A DNA stretch of 64,000 bases from Prochlorococcus marinus XMU1411 (GTDB lineage: Bacteria; Cyanobacteriota; Cyanobacteriia; PCC-6307; Cyanobiaceae), in assembly GCF_017696075.1 (NCBI RefSeq), contig NZ_JAAORI010000004.1:248001-312000 (forward strand). Reading direction: 5' to 3'. This document shows positions 48,774 to 57,334 of this stretch, in pieces; positions within the stretch are counted from its first letter, which is position 1; every line of letters begins with the position of its first letter. The position numbers were made by a program, and so were the translations under genes. A model generated the notes under the pieces. That model searched no databases. It saw only the letters and a program-made list of their open reading frames with translations, and was not told where the DNA came from.

Positions 48774-49142
48774 CTAGCTAACTTCATAAGGGAAGATATT
48801 ACCAGGTTCTTTTGAACCTGGTTTTTTGCTATACCACCATTCTTGTATATCAGAAGAAAATTTCTTTGAAAAAAGAGTTATAACTGTATCAACAGGTTTA
48901 GATCCAGGCTCCAAAATCTGTACTGAGTAAGATGGGCATTTTCTTGAAGCCATATCAGCAACGAACCTAGAACCAATTCTTCTCCAACTAGGCTCCTTAC
49001 TTCTCCAAGCAAGCCTTGAACAGGGCCAGGGTAACTCTTCCCTATCATAAAGTCTGCAACATGGTCCTATTACCTTATAACTGTACTGACCTCCATAACT
49101 TGATTTAACACTGCCAGTCTTAAAAAATTCAAATTTATTCAT
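48774..49142 (-). CDS. Conserved hypothetical protein, Cys/Trp-rich
   Basis: 122 residues. It has four Cys (GPCCRL, PCSRL, KCPSY) and several Trp, with YGGQYSYKVIGPCCRLYDREELPWPCSRLAWRSK in the core. No signal or membrane segment is seen. It looks like a small folded protein, possibly metal-binding through the Cys, but I recognise no family. A forward-strand terminator hairpin for the neighbouring gene lies inside its last codons. Confidence 0.7.
   Translation of the reverse strand: MNKFEFFKTGSVKSSYGGQYSYKVIGPCCRLYDREELPWPCSRLAWRSKEPSWRRIGSRFVADMASRKCPSYSVQILEPGSKPVDTVITLFSKKFSSDIQEWWYSKKPGSKEPGNIFPYEVS
48801..48827 (+). terminator. Rho-independent terminator of the pentapeptide-repeat gene
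   Basis: ACCAGGTTC (48801-48809) pairs perfectly with GAACCTGGT (48814-48822) around TTTT, followed by a T run. It ends the forward transcript. It also lies within the coding part of the convergent 122-residue gene, whose stop codon is at 48774-48776. Confidence 0.85.
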
Positions 49143-49146
49143 TTAC

Positions 49147-49174
49147 AAAAAAAGCCACCTTCATAGAGGGTGGC
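49147..49174 (-). terminator. Rho-independent terminator of the ferredoxin gene
   Basis: On the reverse strand, GCCACCC pairs with the later GGTGGC (49154-49174) and is followed by seven Ts. It lies about 45 bases after the ferredoxin stop. Confidence 0.8.
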
Positions 49175-49219
49175 AGAGAAATAATAAATAATCAACTTAT
49201 AAAAGTTAATTTTTTATAA

Positions 49220-49519
49220 TTAATACAATTCTTCCTCAGCATGAGTTGTAATTGTTACATCTGATGTTGGATAGGCAACACATGTAAGAACAAAACCAGC
49301 TTCTAGTTGGTCATCATCCAAGAAGCTTTGATCTGATTGATCAACACTACCTGAAGTAACTTTTCCGGCACATGTCGAACATGCTCCAGCCCTGCAGGAA
49401 TAAGGAAGGTCGATACCTTGTTCTTCAGCTGCATCGAGGATGTATTGGTCATCGGGAACTTCGATAGTTGAATTGAGACCTTCACCTTCGCTGATGAGTG
49501 TAACTTTGTAAGAAGCCAT
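49220..49519 (-). CDS. petF: Plant-type [2Fe-2S] ferredoxin
   Basis: 99-residue photosynthetic electron carrier from photosystem I to FNR and other reductases. The cluster ligands are Cys42, Cys47, Cys50 (CRAGACSTC) and Cys80 (LTCVAYP). The acidic surface and C-terminal HAEEELY are typical of PetF1-type proteins. It is monocistronic, with its own terminator and a 128-base upstream spacer, as expected for a highly expressed gene. Confidence 0.96.
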   Translation of the reverse strand: MASYKVTLISEGEGLNSTIEVPDDQYILDAAEEQGIDLPYSCRAGACSTCAGKVTSGSVDQSDQSFLDDDQLEAGFVLTCVAYPTSDVTITTHAEEELY

Positions 49520-49647
49520 TTAAATAAAAAATTGTTGGTAATTAATACCTATCAAATACATTTTTAACATCGATTAGGTCGATATGTGAGATTTTGAAGT
49601 AAAAAATGACACAATAAAATGTATGAAAGAGTATGCATAAGAAAAAC

Positions 49648-50565
49648 TTATGCTTTGGTTGAATCGCTGGCTTTTTGCGCAGAAATGCAAGCCCAATCTT
49701 TTCTAGTTGATACATCCAATAATTTCAAGTCATTCTGAATTAATATTTTTATAATTTCATCCTTTTGTGAATTCAGAATTCCACTGAAAATGACTTCCCC
49801 ATTGTTTCTCAAACACTTATAAATATTTGGAATCATTCCTTTTATTACTTCAGCAAGAATATTGCATAAAACAAAATCAAATTGTTTGAGTTGATTTGTT
49901 AAAATTACCTCATTAAATGACCCCAAATATGTATGTAAGTTGTTTAAATTACCAAAATTTAGTTGGAAATTAGATTTAGTTGAATTTATAGCTAAATAAT
50001 CATTATCCACTGCACAAACCTCTTTAGCACCAAGCAATCTTGCGGCGATACTCAAAATCCCGCTACCACTCCCAATATCTAATATCTTTTTATCAGAAAA
50101 TAAAATATTTTCCATTTTTTCCAAGCAAAGATAAGTCGAAGGGTGACTTCCTGTACCAAAGGCTGCTCCAGGATCAATTTTTATAATTTTTTTATCTTTA
50201 AATTTTTCATTTAGATTTATCCAACAAGGCAATATTAAAAAATGATTTCCTACTAATTCAGGCTCCCAATATTTCTTCCAGCTTGTCAACCAATCCTCCT
50301 CTTTAATTATACTCCAGTCAAAAAATTGATTCTTAGGGGCATTGATGTTTAGGAGTTTGCTAATTATTTTTTCAAAACCACGCCTAGAGCTCTCGCCCCA
50401 ATCATCGACTGGAAGCCATATATTCACCTCTTTTTTATTTGCATTTTTAAAAAAATATTCAAATGAAAAACTAAATATTCCCAGCTCATTTAATTTCCAA
50501 ATAATAATTTCTTCTGAATCACTTTCTATCAGAAAAGTTAGTTTATACCAATCTTTAATTGCCAT
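49648..50565 (-). CDS. prmA: Ribosomal protein L11 methyltransferase
   Basis: SAM-dependent enzyme that methylates ribosomal protein L11, 305 residues. An N-terminal substrate-recognition domain (about 1-110, with [11 protein letters not shown]) precedes the catalytic domain. Motifs are [29 protein letters not shown] (SAM binding) and [12 protein letters not shown]. It starts 17 bases after serA on the same strand. Confidence 0.94.
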   Translation of the reverse strand: MAIKDWYKLTFLIESDSEEIIIWKLNELGIFSFSFEYFFKNANKKEVNIWLPVDDWGESSRRGFEKIISKLLNINAPKNQFFDWSIIKEEDWLTSWKKYWEPELVGNHFLILPCWINLNEKFKDKKIIKIDPGAAFGTGSHPSTYLCLEKMENILFSDKKILDIGSGSGILSIAARLLGAKEVCAVDNDYLAINSTKSNFQLNFGNLNNLHTYLGSFNEVILTNQLKQFDFVLCNILAEVIKGMIPNIYKCLRNNGEVIFSGILNSQKDEIIKILIQNDLKLLDVSTRKDWACISAQKASDSTKA

Positions 50566-50582
50566 TAATAGAGCAGGCCTTT

Positions 50583-52169
50583 TTATAAAGTAACTGGATT
50601 AGCCTTGGTAATTCCCTCAACTTCAATAATGGTATCAAGCAACTTATTAGGAATTGGATCATCAATACTTAGAACCATAACAGCTTCTCCTCTAACAATT
50701 TTGCGCCCAACTTGCATTGAGGCAATATTTACATTGTTACTACCCAATAAAGAACCAAGCTTGCCAATAATACCAGGCATATCCCTGTGCCTAGTAACCA
50801 ACATATATCTGCTTGGAGATACATTAACAGGATATTGATCAATACTAATAATTCTTAATTCCCCATCAGCAAAAATGCTACCTGCTACGCTATGGTCGCC
50901 ATTATCTCCATAAGTAGTTAATTGAAGCGATCCACTAGCAAATTCAGGTCTTGCCTCATCTTTACTCTCGACTACTGAAATACCTCTTGAACCTGCTTCT
51001 AGCGAAGCATTTACATAATTGATCCTATCTCCCAAAGCTTTACTTAGAAGCCCTTTTAGACTAGCTATTATTAATGGCTGGGAAGGATGTTGAACAAATT
51101 CGCCTTGAAGCTTCACCTCTAGTTTTTGAATCTGTCCACCTGAAAGCTGGCTTATAAGCAGACCCAATGTTTCAGCTAACTGCAAATGAGGTTTTAGACT
51201 ATCCATAATATCAGGGCTCAAACCTGGTATGTTTACTGCAGTTCTCGCAGATAAACCAAGCAAGACATCTCTGATTTGTTCTGCAACGTCAACAGCTACA
51301 TTTTCTTGTGCTTCCCGAGTAGATGCTCCTAAGTGAGGGGTAAGGATAAGATTCTTTTCAACCTTCAAAAGTGGTGAATTAGATTCCAAAGGTTCTTTTG
51401 AAAAAACATCTACTGCAGCCCCTCCAATCAATGATTTATTTAAAGCTTCTGCTAATGCTGCTTCATCAATCAAGCCTCCTCGAGCACAATTAATTAATTT
51501 TGCGCTACTTTTCATACTTTTAAGCACCTCCATGTTTACTAAATTCTCTGTCTCAGGCGTCCTAGGCAAATGCAAAGTTATATAATCTGATTGTTGGAAT
51601 AAATCCTCTAGTTCAGAAAGTTTAACTTGTATTTGTTGAGCTCTTTCAGTTGAAACAAAGGGATCATATCCGTAAACTTCCATTCCTAATGCATTAGCAA
51701 CTTTCGCTACATGAGCACCAATTTTCCCTAAACCTACTACACCTAATTTTTTTTTGTAAAGCTCATTCCCAACAAATTTCTTTCTTTCCCATTTACCTAA
51801 CAAAGTACTACTATTAGCGATTGGAATATGTCTAGATAAGGCCAACATCATAGCTATAGTATGTTCAGCAGCAGCTATCGTATTACCCCCTGGAGAATTA
51901 ACAACAAGAACTCCTTTTTGCGTAGCGGCCTTAACATCTACATTATCAACTCCAACTCCTGCTCTTCCAATAATTCTAAGCTTACTTGAAGAGTTAATAA
52001 TTTCTGCAGTCACTTGAGTACCAGAGCGAATCATTAAAGCATCATAATTTCCAATAATGGAAGCCAACTCAGAGTCTGAGATTCCTATCTTCTGATCAAC
52101 CTGAGCAACTTGAGAAAGAATATCGATTCCAGATTGATCAATTGGATCTGTAATGAGAACTTTTGTCAT
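50583..52169 (-). CDS. serA: D-3-phosphoglycerate dehydrogenase
   Basis: First enzyme of phosphorylated serine synthesis, 528 residues, the long form. The substrate domain is split around the NAD domain ([21 protein letters not shown], about 141-161). [31 protein letters not shown] and [17 protein letters not shown] with the catalytic His follow. The C-terminal part has an intervening domain and an ACT domain ([22 protein letters not shown]) for serine feedback. Confidence 0.97.
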   Translation of the reverse strand: MTKVLITDPIDQSGIDILSQVAQVDQKIGISDSELASIIGNYDALMIRSGTQVTAEIINSSSKLRIIGRAGVGVDNVDVKAATQKGVLVVNSPGGNTIAAAEHTIAMMLALSRHIPIANSSTLLGKWERKKFVGNELYKKKLGVVGLGKIGAHVAKVANALGMEVYGYDPFVSTERAQQIQVKLSELEDLFQQSDYITLHLPRTPETENLVNMEVLKSMKSSAKLINCARGGLIDEAALAEALNKSLIGGAAVDVFSKEPLESNSPLLKVEKNLILTPHLGASTREAQENVAVDVAEQIRDVLLGLSARTAVNIPGLSPDIMDSLKPHLQLAETLGLLISQLSGGQIQKLEVKLQGEFVQHPSQPLIIASLKGLLSKALGDRINYVNASLEAGSRGISVVESKDEARPEFASGSLQLTTYGDNGDHSVAGSIFADGELRIISIDQYPVNVSPSRYMLVTRHRDMPGIIGKLGSLLGSNNVNIASMQVGRKIVRGEAVMVLSIDDPIPNKLLDTIIEVEGITKANPVTL

Positions 52170-52268
52170 TTAAGATTGGTTCTTTAATCTTTTACTTTAA
52201 CTTAATCTATAGTGTATGTATCTTAATTTATTAATTTGAATAACACACAAACATTTGAGGATTGAAAT

Positions 52269-52835
52269 TTGACAAAAAGTATTGTGATATTTGAAGACAT
52301 TGACAAATGTGTGCAGCTATTTGATGTTTTCAAAGAAAAATCAGTAATTCTCTCTGAAGCTATTTTGATCCCACCAATAAGTGAGAAAATATCATCAGAC
52401 GAAACAGAATTGCTAAATTCGAAAGCAAATATCCTATTCAAATCTCAAAATTTTGAAGATATAAGAATCTTAAATCCTAAACTTGATAGAAAGATCAGAC
52501 AAAAAGATATGAGTAGATGGCTAATGCCATTTGGGTTTATAGCTGGAATAGCTTTTTCTAATATGACAAATTTATCTACCTTCAGTTTTCTTCGTTTAAA
52601 TAACATCGGTGAATCATTAATTGGAGGTCTTTTAGGAATGGGTTCAGGATATTTAGGAAGCATTGTTTCTTCTGCAAGTATCAACATCAATAGAAATAAA
52701 GAGTTAAGAACAATTATTAATTTTAATAAAGAGGGTAAATGGCTTGTTCTACTTGAAAATCAAATTGGAACTGAATTACCTTGGGCTTTGATAAAACAAT
52801 CACAAGCAAAAGATATAATTTTTTTAGAAGGCTAA
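52269..52835 (+). CDS. Membrane-associated hypothetical protein
   Basis: 188 residues. A soluble N-terminal half (about 1-85) is followed by two glycine-rich hydrophobic segments (about 86-102, LMPFGFIAGIAFSNM; about 114-140, IGESLIGGLLGMGSGYLGSIVSSA) and a polar C-terminal domain (EGKWLVLLENQIGTELPW). The layout resembles small inner-membrane proteins with a glycine-zipper hairpin. I do not recognise a named family. The stop abuts the ATG of the PSII S4 gene, so the two are probably co-translated. Confidence 0.75.
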   Translation: MTKSIVIFEDIDKCVQLFDVFKEKSVILSEAILIPPISEKISSDETELLNSKANILFKSQNFEDIRILNPKLDRKIRQKDMSRWLMPFGFIAGIAFSNMTNLSTFSFLRLNNIGESLIGGLLGMGSGYLGSIVSSASININRNKELRTIINFNKEGKWLVLLENQIGTELPWALIKQSQAKDIIFLEG

Positions 52836-53627
52836 ATGATTGACTTAAAAGAATTATTAATAAATTCAAACTATAAAAAAGAAACTGAAGAATTAATAAA
52901 TATTGCTAACTTAGCTTACAAACACTGGGAAACTTATTGGACTGGGTTTAATTCAACTTATGTTTGCGAAGAGATACTAAAAGATTTTGAAAATTTAAAT
53001 GATTTCAAATTTTTTATTTATGGAGGATTCAGCTCTTCTCAAAGATCTAGAATAGCTTGCTTTAGAGGAGATAATATTCCTGAAGAGGATGCGATAAAAA
53101 GTAATTTTCCAGCACAAGGGATAAAAATTATTGGCAATTTTTTATTTGATAATGCTACACAAGACGACTTTAGATCCCTCTTAATTGAGAATGGGGTAAA
53201 TAAAAAAAAAATAGGAGATATATGGACTACTGGCGATAGGGGAGCACAAGGGATAATTGATAACTTAGACTTTAACTATTTAAATGAAGAGTTTTTTTAT
53301 TTGAGAGACGTAAAAGTAAAAATTAATTTAGTTGATATAAATGAATTACAAATACCTTCTGGAAGATCAAAAAAACTTGTCAATACAGTAGAAGCTTCAA
53401 CAAGATTAGATGCTATAGCCTCAGCTGGCTTTAGGGTATCAAGAACCAAAATCATTGAAAGGATAGAAAATGGAATGCTCACATTAAATGGAAGCAAAGT
53501 TAATAAGCCAACTATTCATCTAAAAATTGGCGACAAACTAGAACTTGAAAATAAAGGATTTATCGAAATTATAAATTTAGAAATAACCAAAAGAGAAAGA
53601 TGGAAAGTTAAATTACTTAGAAAATGA
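52836..53627 (+). CDS. Photosystem II S4 domain protein
   Basis: 263 residues. An S4 RNA-binding domain sits at about 186-245 (STRLDAIASAGFRVSRTKIIERI, then LTLNGSKVNKPTIHLKIGD). The N-terminal part carries a YlmH-like domain (YGGFSSSQRSRIACFRGD). This matches the cyanobacterial and plant family named PSII S4 domain protein. The exact role is not established, but RNA binding is likely. The gene starts directly at the stop of the upstream membrane gene. tRNA-Val follows 49 bases later. Confidence 0.87.
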   Translation: MIDLKELLINSNYKKETEELINIANLAYKHWETYWTGFNSTYVCEEILKDFENLNDFKFFIYGGFSSSQRSRIACFRGDNIPEEDAIKSNFPAQGIKIIGNFLFDNATQDDFRSLLIENGVNKKKIGDIWTTGDRGAQGIIDNLDFNYLNEEFFYLRDVKVKINLVDINELQIPSGRSKKLVNTVEASTRLDAIASAGFRVSRTKIIERIENGMLTLNGSKVNKPTIHLKIGDKLELENKGFIEIINLEITKRERWKVKLLRK

Positions 53628-53676
53628 AACGCAACCTGCTATTTTCTTATAAGGGGAATTAAAAATTCTTCAATTT

Positions 53677-53748
53677 GGGCGATTAGCTCAGTGGTAGAGC
53701 ACTACCTCGACACGGTAGTGGCCACTGGTTCGAATCCAGTATCGCCCA
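53677..53748 (+). tRNA. tRNA-Val (anticodon GAC)
   Basis: Acceptor GGGCGAT (53677-53683) pairs with ATCGCCC (53741-53747), discriminator A53748. The anticodon stem CTACC/GGTAG encloses TCGACAC, giving GAC. The D arm GCTCAGTGGTAGAGC and T-loop TTCGAAT are standard. CCA is not encoded. Confidence 0.97.
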
Positions 53749-53815
53749 TTAAAACTTTTGATGACCTAGGTTATATCCACAAAAAATAATTTCATTTTTT
53801 AGATTATTAAAAAAG

Positions 53816-54433
53816 ATGAAACTTAATCAAATAATTAATCTACATAAGGGCCTCACTGCATTTGTAGTTGTAGGTCTTATGATTTTTTTTGATAATTTTA
53901 CGATCGCTCCGTACGTTTATTTAGCTCTGCATGGTACTTATGGATTCCTTTGGCTTCTAAAAGAAAAGATATTCCCAGATCCTTATTTTAAAGAAAAAAT
54001 CAATTTTTTAACTTCAGTTACTGGTTTTATTTTCCTTGGAAGTTACTGGGTAGCTCCCTACATTCTTATCTCATCACAGAAATCTGTTCCAAATATCGTA
54101 ATAGCTGCATCTGTATCTATAAATATAATTGGTGTATTTTTACACTTTGCTAGTGATGCCCAAAAATATTTTTCTCTTAAATTAAAAAAAGATCTAATTA
54201 AAGAAGGATTTTTCAAAAATATTAGGAATACAAATTATCTAGGAGAAATACTGATTTATCTATCATTCGCTATACTTTCAATGAGTTTCATACCACTAGT
54301 AATTCTTGCAATATTTTTCTCTATAGTTTTTCTACCAAGAATGATAAAAAAAGATAAATCGCTCTCAAAATATGATTCATTCGAAGAATACAAAAAGAAA
54401 AGTGGTCTTATATTGCCAAAATTAAATGCCTAA
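53816..54433 (+). CDS. DUF1295 / ICMT-like membrane protein
   Basis: 205 residues with about five hydrophobic segments. The C-terminal half has KEGFFKNIRNTNYLGEILIYLSFA, then FLPRMIKKDKSLSKYDSFEEYKKKSG, the pattern of DUF1295 and isoprenylcysteine methyltransferase-like proteins (reductase or methyltransferase fold). The substrate is unknown. Its last eight bases overlap the start of the PNPOx-like gene, so the two are co-transcribed. Confidence 0.78.
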   Translation: MKLNQIINLHKGLTAFVVVGLMIFFDNFTIAPYVYLALHGTYGFLWLLKEKIFPDPYFKEKINFLTSVTGFIFLGSYWVAPYILISSQKSVPNIVIAASVSINIIGVFLHFASDAQKYFSLKLKKDLIKEGFFKNIRNTNYLGEILIYLSFAILSMSFIPLVILAIFFSIVFLPRMIKKDKSLSKYDSFEEYKKKSGLILPKLNA

Positions 54434-54977
54434 TAACAACTTACCCAGTTGGAGGCAAGATTTAAAATCTTCTAGAAAAAAAGAGGGCAAATCACCCTCT
54501 AATAGATGGATACAGCTAGCAACAGTCAGCGAAGAAAATGAGCCAAGATTAAGAACTGTTGTTTTCAGAGGATGGCATAAAGATAGTTCAATGATTATTT
54601 TTACAGATAAAAGAAGTGAAAAAATTGGGCATTTAAAATCTAACCCTAATGCAGAAATATTATGGTTCTTTTTGAAAACCAAGTCACAATATAGATTCAA
54701 AGGAAAAATAAGTGAATTAAGTGATAACAAAAATTATTGGGATTTATTATCAGAAAAATCAAAATCTTCTTGGTTTTGGGGATCTCCTGGAGAGAAAATA
54801 AATCCAAAAGTCCAATCTACTTATGAAATATTATCCAATCTACCCAAGTCAGAAAATTTTGTAGTTCTAAATTTTGAAATCGATTCAGTAGATCTTCTTA
54901 AATTAAAACAGCCTGTTCATAAACGATATCTTTGGGAAAAGATTAATAAATGGGAAAAAGTTGAAATTAATCCTTAA
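54426..54977 (+). CDS. Pyridoxamine-phosphate oxidase-like FMN-binding protein (Alr4036-like)
   Basis: 183 residues of the split-barrel FMN-binding fold. WIQLATVSEENEPRLRTVVFRGW is the family start, followed by MIIFTDKRSEKIGHLKSNPNAEILWFF and a C-terminal KQPVHKRYLWE. These match the short cyanobacterial Alr4036-type proteins rather than true PdxH, which is longer and ends with an RLHDR-like motif. The reaction is unknown. It overlaps the previous gene by eight bases. Confidence 0.82.
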   Translation: MPNNNLPSWRQDLKSSRKKEGKSPSNRWIQLATVSEENEPRLRTVVFRGWHKDSSMIIFTDKRSEKIGHLKSNPNAEILWFFLKTKSQYRFKGKISELSDNKNYWDLLSEKSKSSWFWGSPGEKINPKVQSTYEILSNLPKSENFVVLNFEIDSVDLLKLKQPVHKRYLWEKINKWEKVEINP

Positions 54978-55051
54978 ATATTTCTAAATTGTATATTTAG
55001 GTTGAAAAACATATACTGATCAGTCAGTTTTAAAAAAGAAGTATTATTCAT

Positions 55052-55225
55052 ATGAATTTCTCAGAAATTCCTGAAAACCCTTTTATTTTTTTATCTTGGG
55101 TTACTGCTATAGGACTGTTTATAAGTCTTTCTGAAGCAACTATTAAGATTAAACTCGAGAAGAGAAACAGTTATCGCAAAAGGTTAGAGCTAATAAATAA
55201 CCTTTATCCTAAAAAGTTAGCTTGA
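55052..55225 (+). CDS. Small membrane protein, 57 aa
   Basis: ATG 55052 to TGA 55225. 57 residues: a short start (MNFSEIPENP), one hydrophobic segment (about 11-26, FIFLSWVTAIGLFISL), then a long basic tail (KIKLEKRNSYRKRLELINNLYPKKLA). The amphipathic charge pattern and compact fit between neighbours support a real gene. Its last nine bases overlap the end of the convergent DoxX gene. No family is recognised. Confidence 0.65.
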   Translation: MNFSEIPENPFIFLSWVTAIGLFISLSEATIKIKLEKRNSYRKRLELINNLYPKKLA

Positions 55226-55768
55226 AGTATCCGAGAGTATGTTTGCTTGCAGAAATTGAAACAAACCGCCTTTACTTGTTTCTTGTTTAACTTCAACTTT
55301 CTTAGAAGATTTTGATTTTGTTGAAGGTATAATTTCGGCTTCATCTTCCGATTTCAAAATTCTGATAATGACTTCATCTAGAGAGAAATTACCAGGTCCT
55401 GTTAATGCAATTGAAGTTGCTGAAGCGAAATATAAAAGTAAAAGCTCTAGTAAAAAAATATTAAAACCTGAAGTAACAAGTGCGTGATATATAGCTACAG
55501 AAATTGTTCCAACAATTGCCAATGCTCCGAATCTTGTGGCCAAGCCGATAATTAATAACCAACTACCACCTATTTCTGAGAATGCAGCTATGTATGATAA
55601 AAATATTGGGAATGGGAGATGTAATGGTCTTACAAAAGCATCAGCAAAATTTTCTATATTTGCTAATTTCTCATAACCGTGATGAATAAGAACAGTTCCA
55701 GTTATAACTCTAAGAATTAATAAAGCAGTATCTTTGCTAAACGACTTGGTAAGAATTGTTGAAAGCAC
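55217..55768 (-). CDS. DoxX-family membrane protein
   Basis: 183 residues. Four membrane segments fill about 15-125, with LILRVITGTVLIHHGYEKLA (about 17-36) and IAAFSEIGGSWLLIIGLATRFGALAI (about 60-85) as typical DoxX motifs. The last 50 residues are a polar Ser/Lys-rich tail. DoxX proteins are linked to redox or sulfur metabolism, but the role here is unknown. The start is GTG 55768. The gene overlaps the 57-residue gene at its 3' end. Confidence 0.85.
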   Translation of the reverse strand: MLSTILTKSFSKDTALLILRVITGTVLIHHGYEKLANIENFADAFVRPLHLPFPIFLSYIAAFSEIGGSWLLIIGLATRFGALAIVGTISVAIYHALVTSGFNIFLLELLLLYFASATSIALTGPGNFSLDEVIIRILKSEDEAEIIPSTKSKSSKKVEVKQETSKGGLFQFLQANILSDTSS

Positions 55769-55903
55769 TATAAAAAAATTATCCTTAAGTAAAAATAACT
55801 AGTCACAGTATCCATCGTGGATTAAAGAGCAAAAGTCGCACCTAAATAAGTATTTATACTTACGTACCAAAGGGGTTTTTTTCTGATTAGGAATTCAACT
55901 AAG

Positions 55904-57058
55904 TTAAAAATTATTTTTTGAAAAATTTTCTAATATTCTCTGATTTATTTTTGGAATATTTTCTTTAAATTTAAAAAACCCTCTTTTAGCAAATTTCCAA
56001 GCAAATAAATCTTCATCCCTTACAAGATTAAAAATTTTTTTATGGTGTAAATTTTTAAACTCAGTTATGAAATCATAATTTTCTCCCACTCCAGGATAAA
56101 TAATGTCTATTTCGTTAGTATTTTTAAAAGTATTTTCCAATGAATAAGGATCAATCTGTTCAACATTATCAAACTGCTCTACAAATTCAGAGACCAAATC
56201 TTGTTTAAATTTCAAAACAGATTCAGACAATTTAATTTGTCTTTGTTCATTTTTTAAAAGAATAATAAATACTTTTTTGTAGCTTGGAAGTAAATTTTTA
56301 AGGGTTGCAAGGTGCAAATCATTTTCAAACATAATCAGATTATCTGATTTAGGATCCATATCATTTTTATAAATCTCATCTTCAAATGGTATTTGGTTAG
56401 ATTCTTCAAGAAAAATTTGTTGATTACTTATTTTTTCTACATTAAATCTATTATTTGAAAACTTTCGGAGGTTTGATGATGAAAAAAGATATTGTTTTCC
56501 CTTCGTTTGCAATCCTCCGACCCATCTCCAGCTAAGGAGATTAGATGAAGCATCTCCATCAAAAAGATATTTAAAGAAAAACTTTGCTCCCAATTGCCAT
56601 GGGAGGCCTAAATTAAATATCCAAGTACTTGCAAACCACATTCTTGTATGGTTATGCAAATAGTTATACTGCTTTAATTCATGGACCCAAGAATTAAAAA
56701 AATCTAATTCTGTATTGCCATTAATTGCACTTTCATATAGCTCATAATCAAAATCAAGATTGTTTTCTAAAATAAAATTTCTCCAAACTTTAGGTCTATT
56801 TTCCATCCACCCTTTCCAATAAACTCTCCAAAATATTTCTTCAACAAATTTAGTTGAATTTTTGATTTTGTACTTACTTTTAATATCATGGATCAGATCA
56901 TATTCGGATAATATTCTATGAGTAATGAAAGGCGATAATTTTGAAACTGAACTTTCGTTATTTGGCCCAAAATCAAAATTTCTTAATTTTGCATAATCAT
57001 TGATTTTGTATTTTGCAAAATTTTCCCAGGTATTTTGAGCTTTTAATAAAAATGACAT
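55904..57058 (-). CDS. Photolyase/cryptochrome-like protein with apparently permuted domains
   Basis: 384 residues. The FAD-binding domain comes first (about 1-205): SKLSPFITHRILSE (39-52), EEIFWRVYWKGW (73-84), YLHNHTRMWFAS (133-144) and LFDGDASSNLLSWRWVGG (165-182) follow the photolyase FAD fold. After a linker, about 238-370 resembles the N-terminal alpha/beta antenna domain of photolyases (MFENDLHLATLKNL, then AKRGFFKFKENIP). In ordinary photolyases the antenna comes first, so this order looks permuted. Role in repair or light sensing is unproven. No iron-sulfur Cys is seen. The ligase-like gene is its divergent neighbour. Confidence 0.8.
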   Translation of the reverse strand: MSFLLKAQNTWENFAKYKINDYAKLRNFDFGPNNESSVSKLSPFITHRILSEYDLIHDIKSKYKIKNSTKFVEEIFWRVYWKGWMENRPKVWRNFILENNLDFDYELYESAINGNTELDFFNSWVHELKQYNYLHNHTRMWFASTWIFNLGLPWQLGAKFFFKYLFDGDASSNLLSWRWVGGLQTKGKQYLFSSSNLRKFSNNRFNVEKISNQQIFLEESNQIPFEDEIYKNDMDPKSDNLIMFENDLHLATLKNLLPSYKKVFIILLKNEQRQIKLSESVLKFKQDLVSEFVEQFDNVEQIDPYSLENTFKNTNEIDIIYPGVGENYDFITEFKNLHHKKIFNLVRDEDLFAWKFAKRGFFKFKENIPKINQRILENFSKNNF

Positions 57059-57334
57059 TTTCTCATAACTTTAAAAAATTTTTTTTTGTATTGATAGAAA
57101 TTTCAAAAATTTTCCTTCAAATTAATCCTTAAATTTTCTATTTCACTTTTAAGTAAATATGTTTGGTTGAAGTATTTAATTTAAACGCCTTATAAGTACA
57201 TTTTATACTCTTAAATCACTCTCTGCGTAGGAGGATATTTAGTGGTCAATTACTTTTTAGATCTAATTTTAATTTTCAAATCTTCATTTAAATGATTTTT
57301 TCTAAAAGATTTTTAAATATTTATCAAAATTATT
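57059..57334. other. Divergent spacer with an orphan Shine-Dalgarno
   Basis: A 276-base AT-rich gap between the photolyase-like and ligase-like genes. It should hold both promoters. AGGAGG at 57229-57234 is a perfect ribosome-binding sequence eight bases before GTG 57242, but that frame is only 17 codons. No known RNA is recognised. Confidence 0.4.

Noticed and set aside
55769-55903. Small hairpins (ATCCATCGTGGAT and AAGTATTTATACTT) in the DoxX-photolyase spacer
   Set aside because: The stems are only five pairs and lack T runs, so neither a terminator nor an RNA call is supported.
57242-57295. 17-codon frame after AGGAGG as a gene
   Set aside because: It is too short without conservation data; kept only as a low-interest observation.
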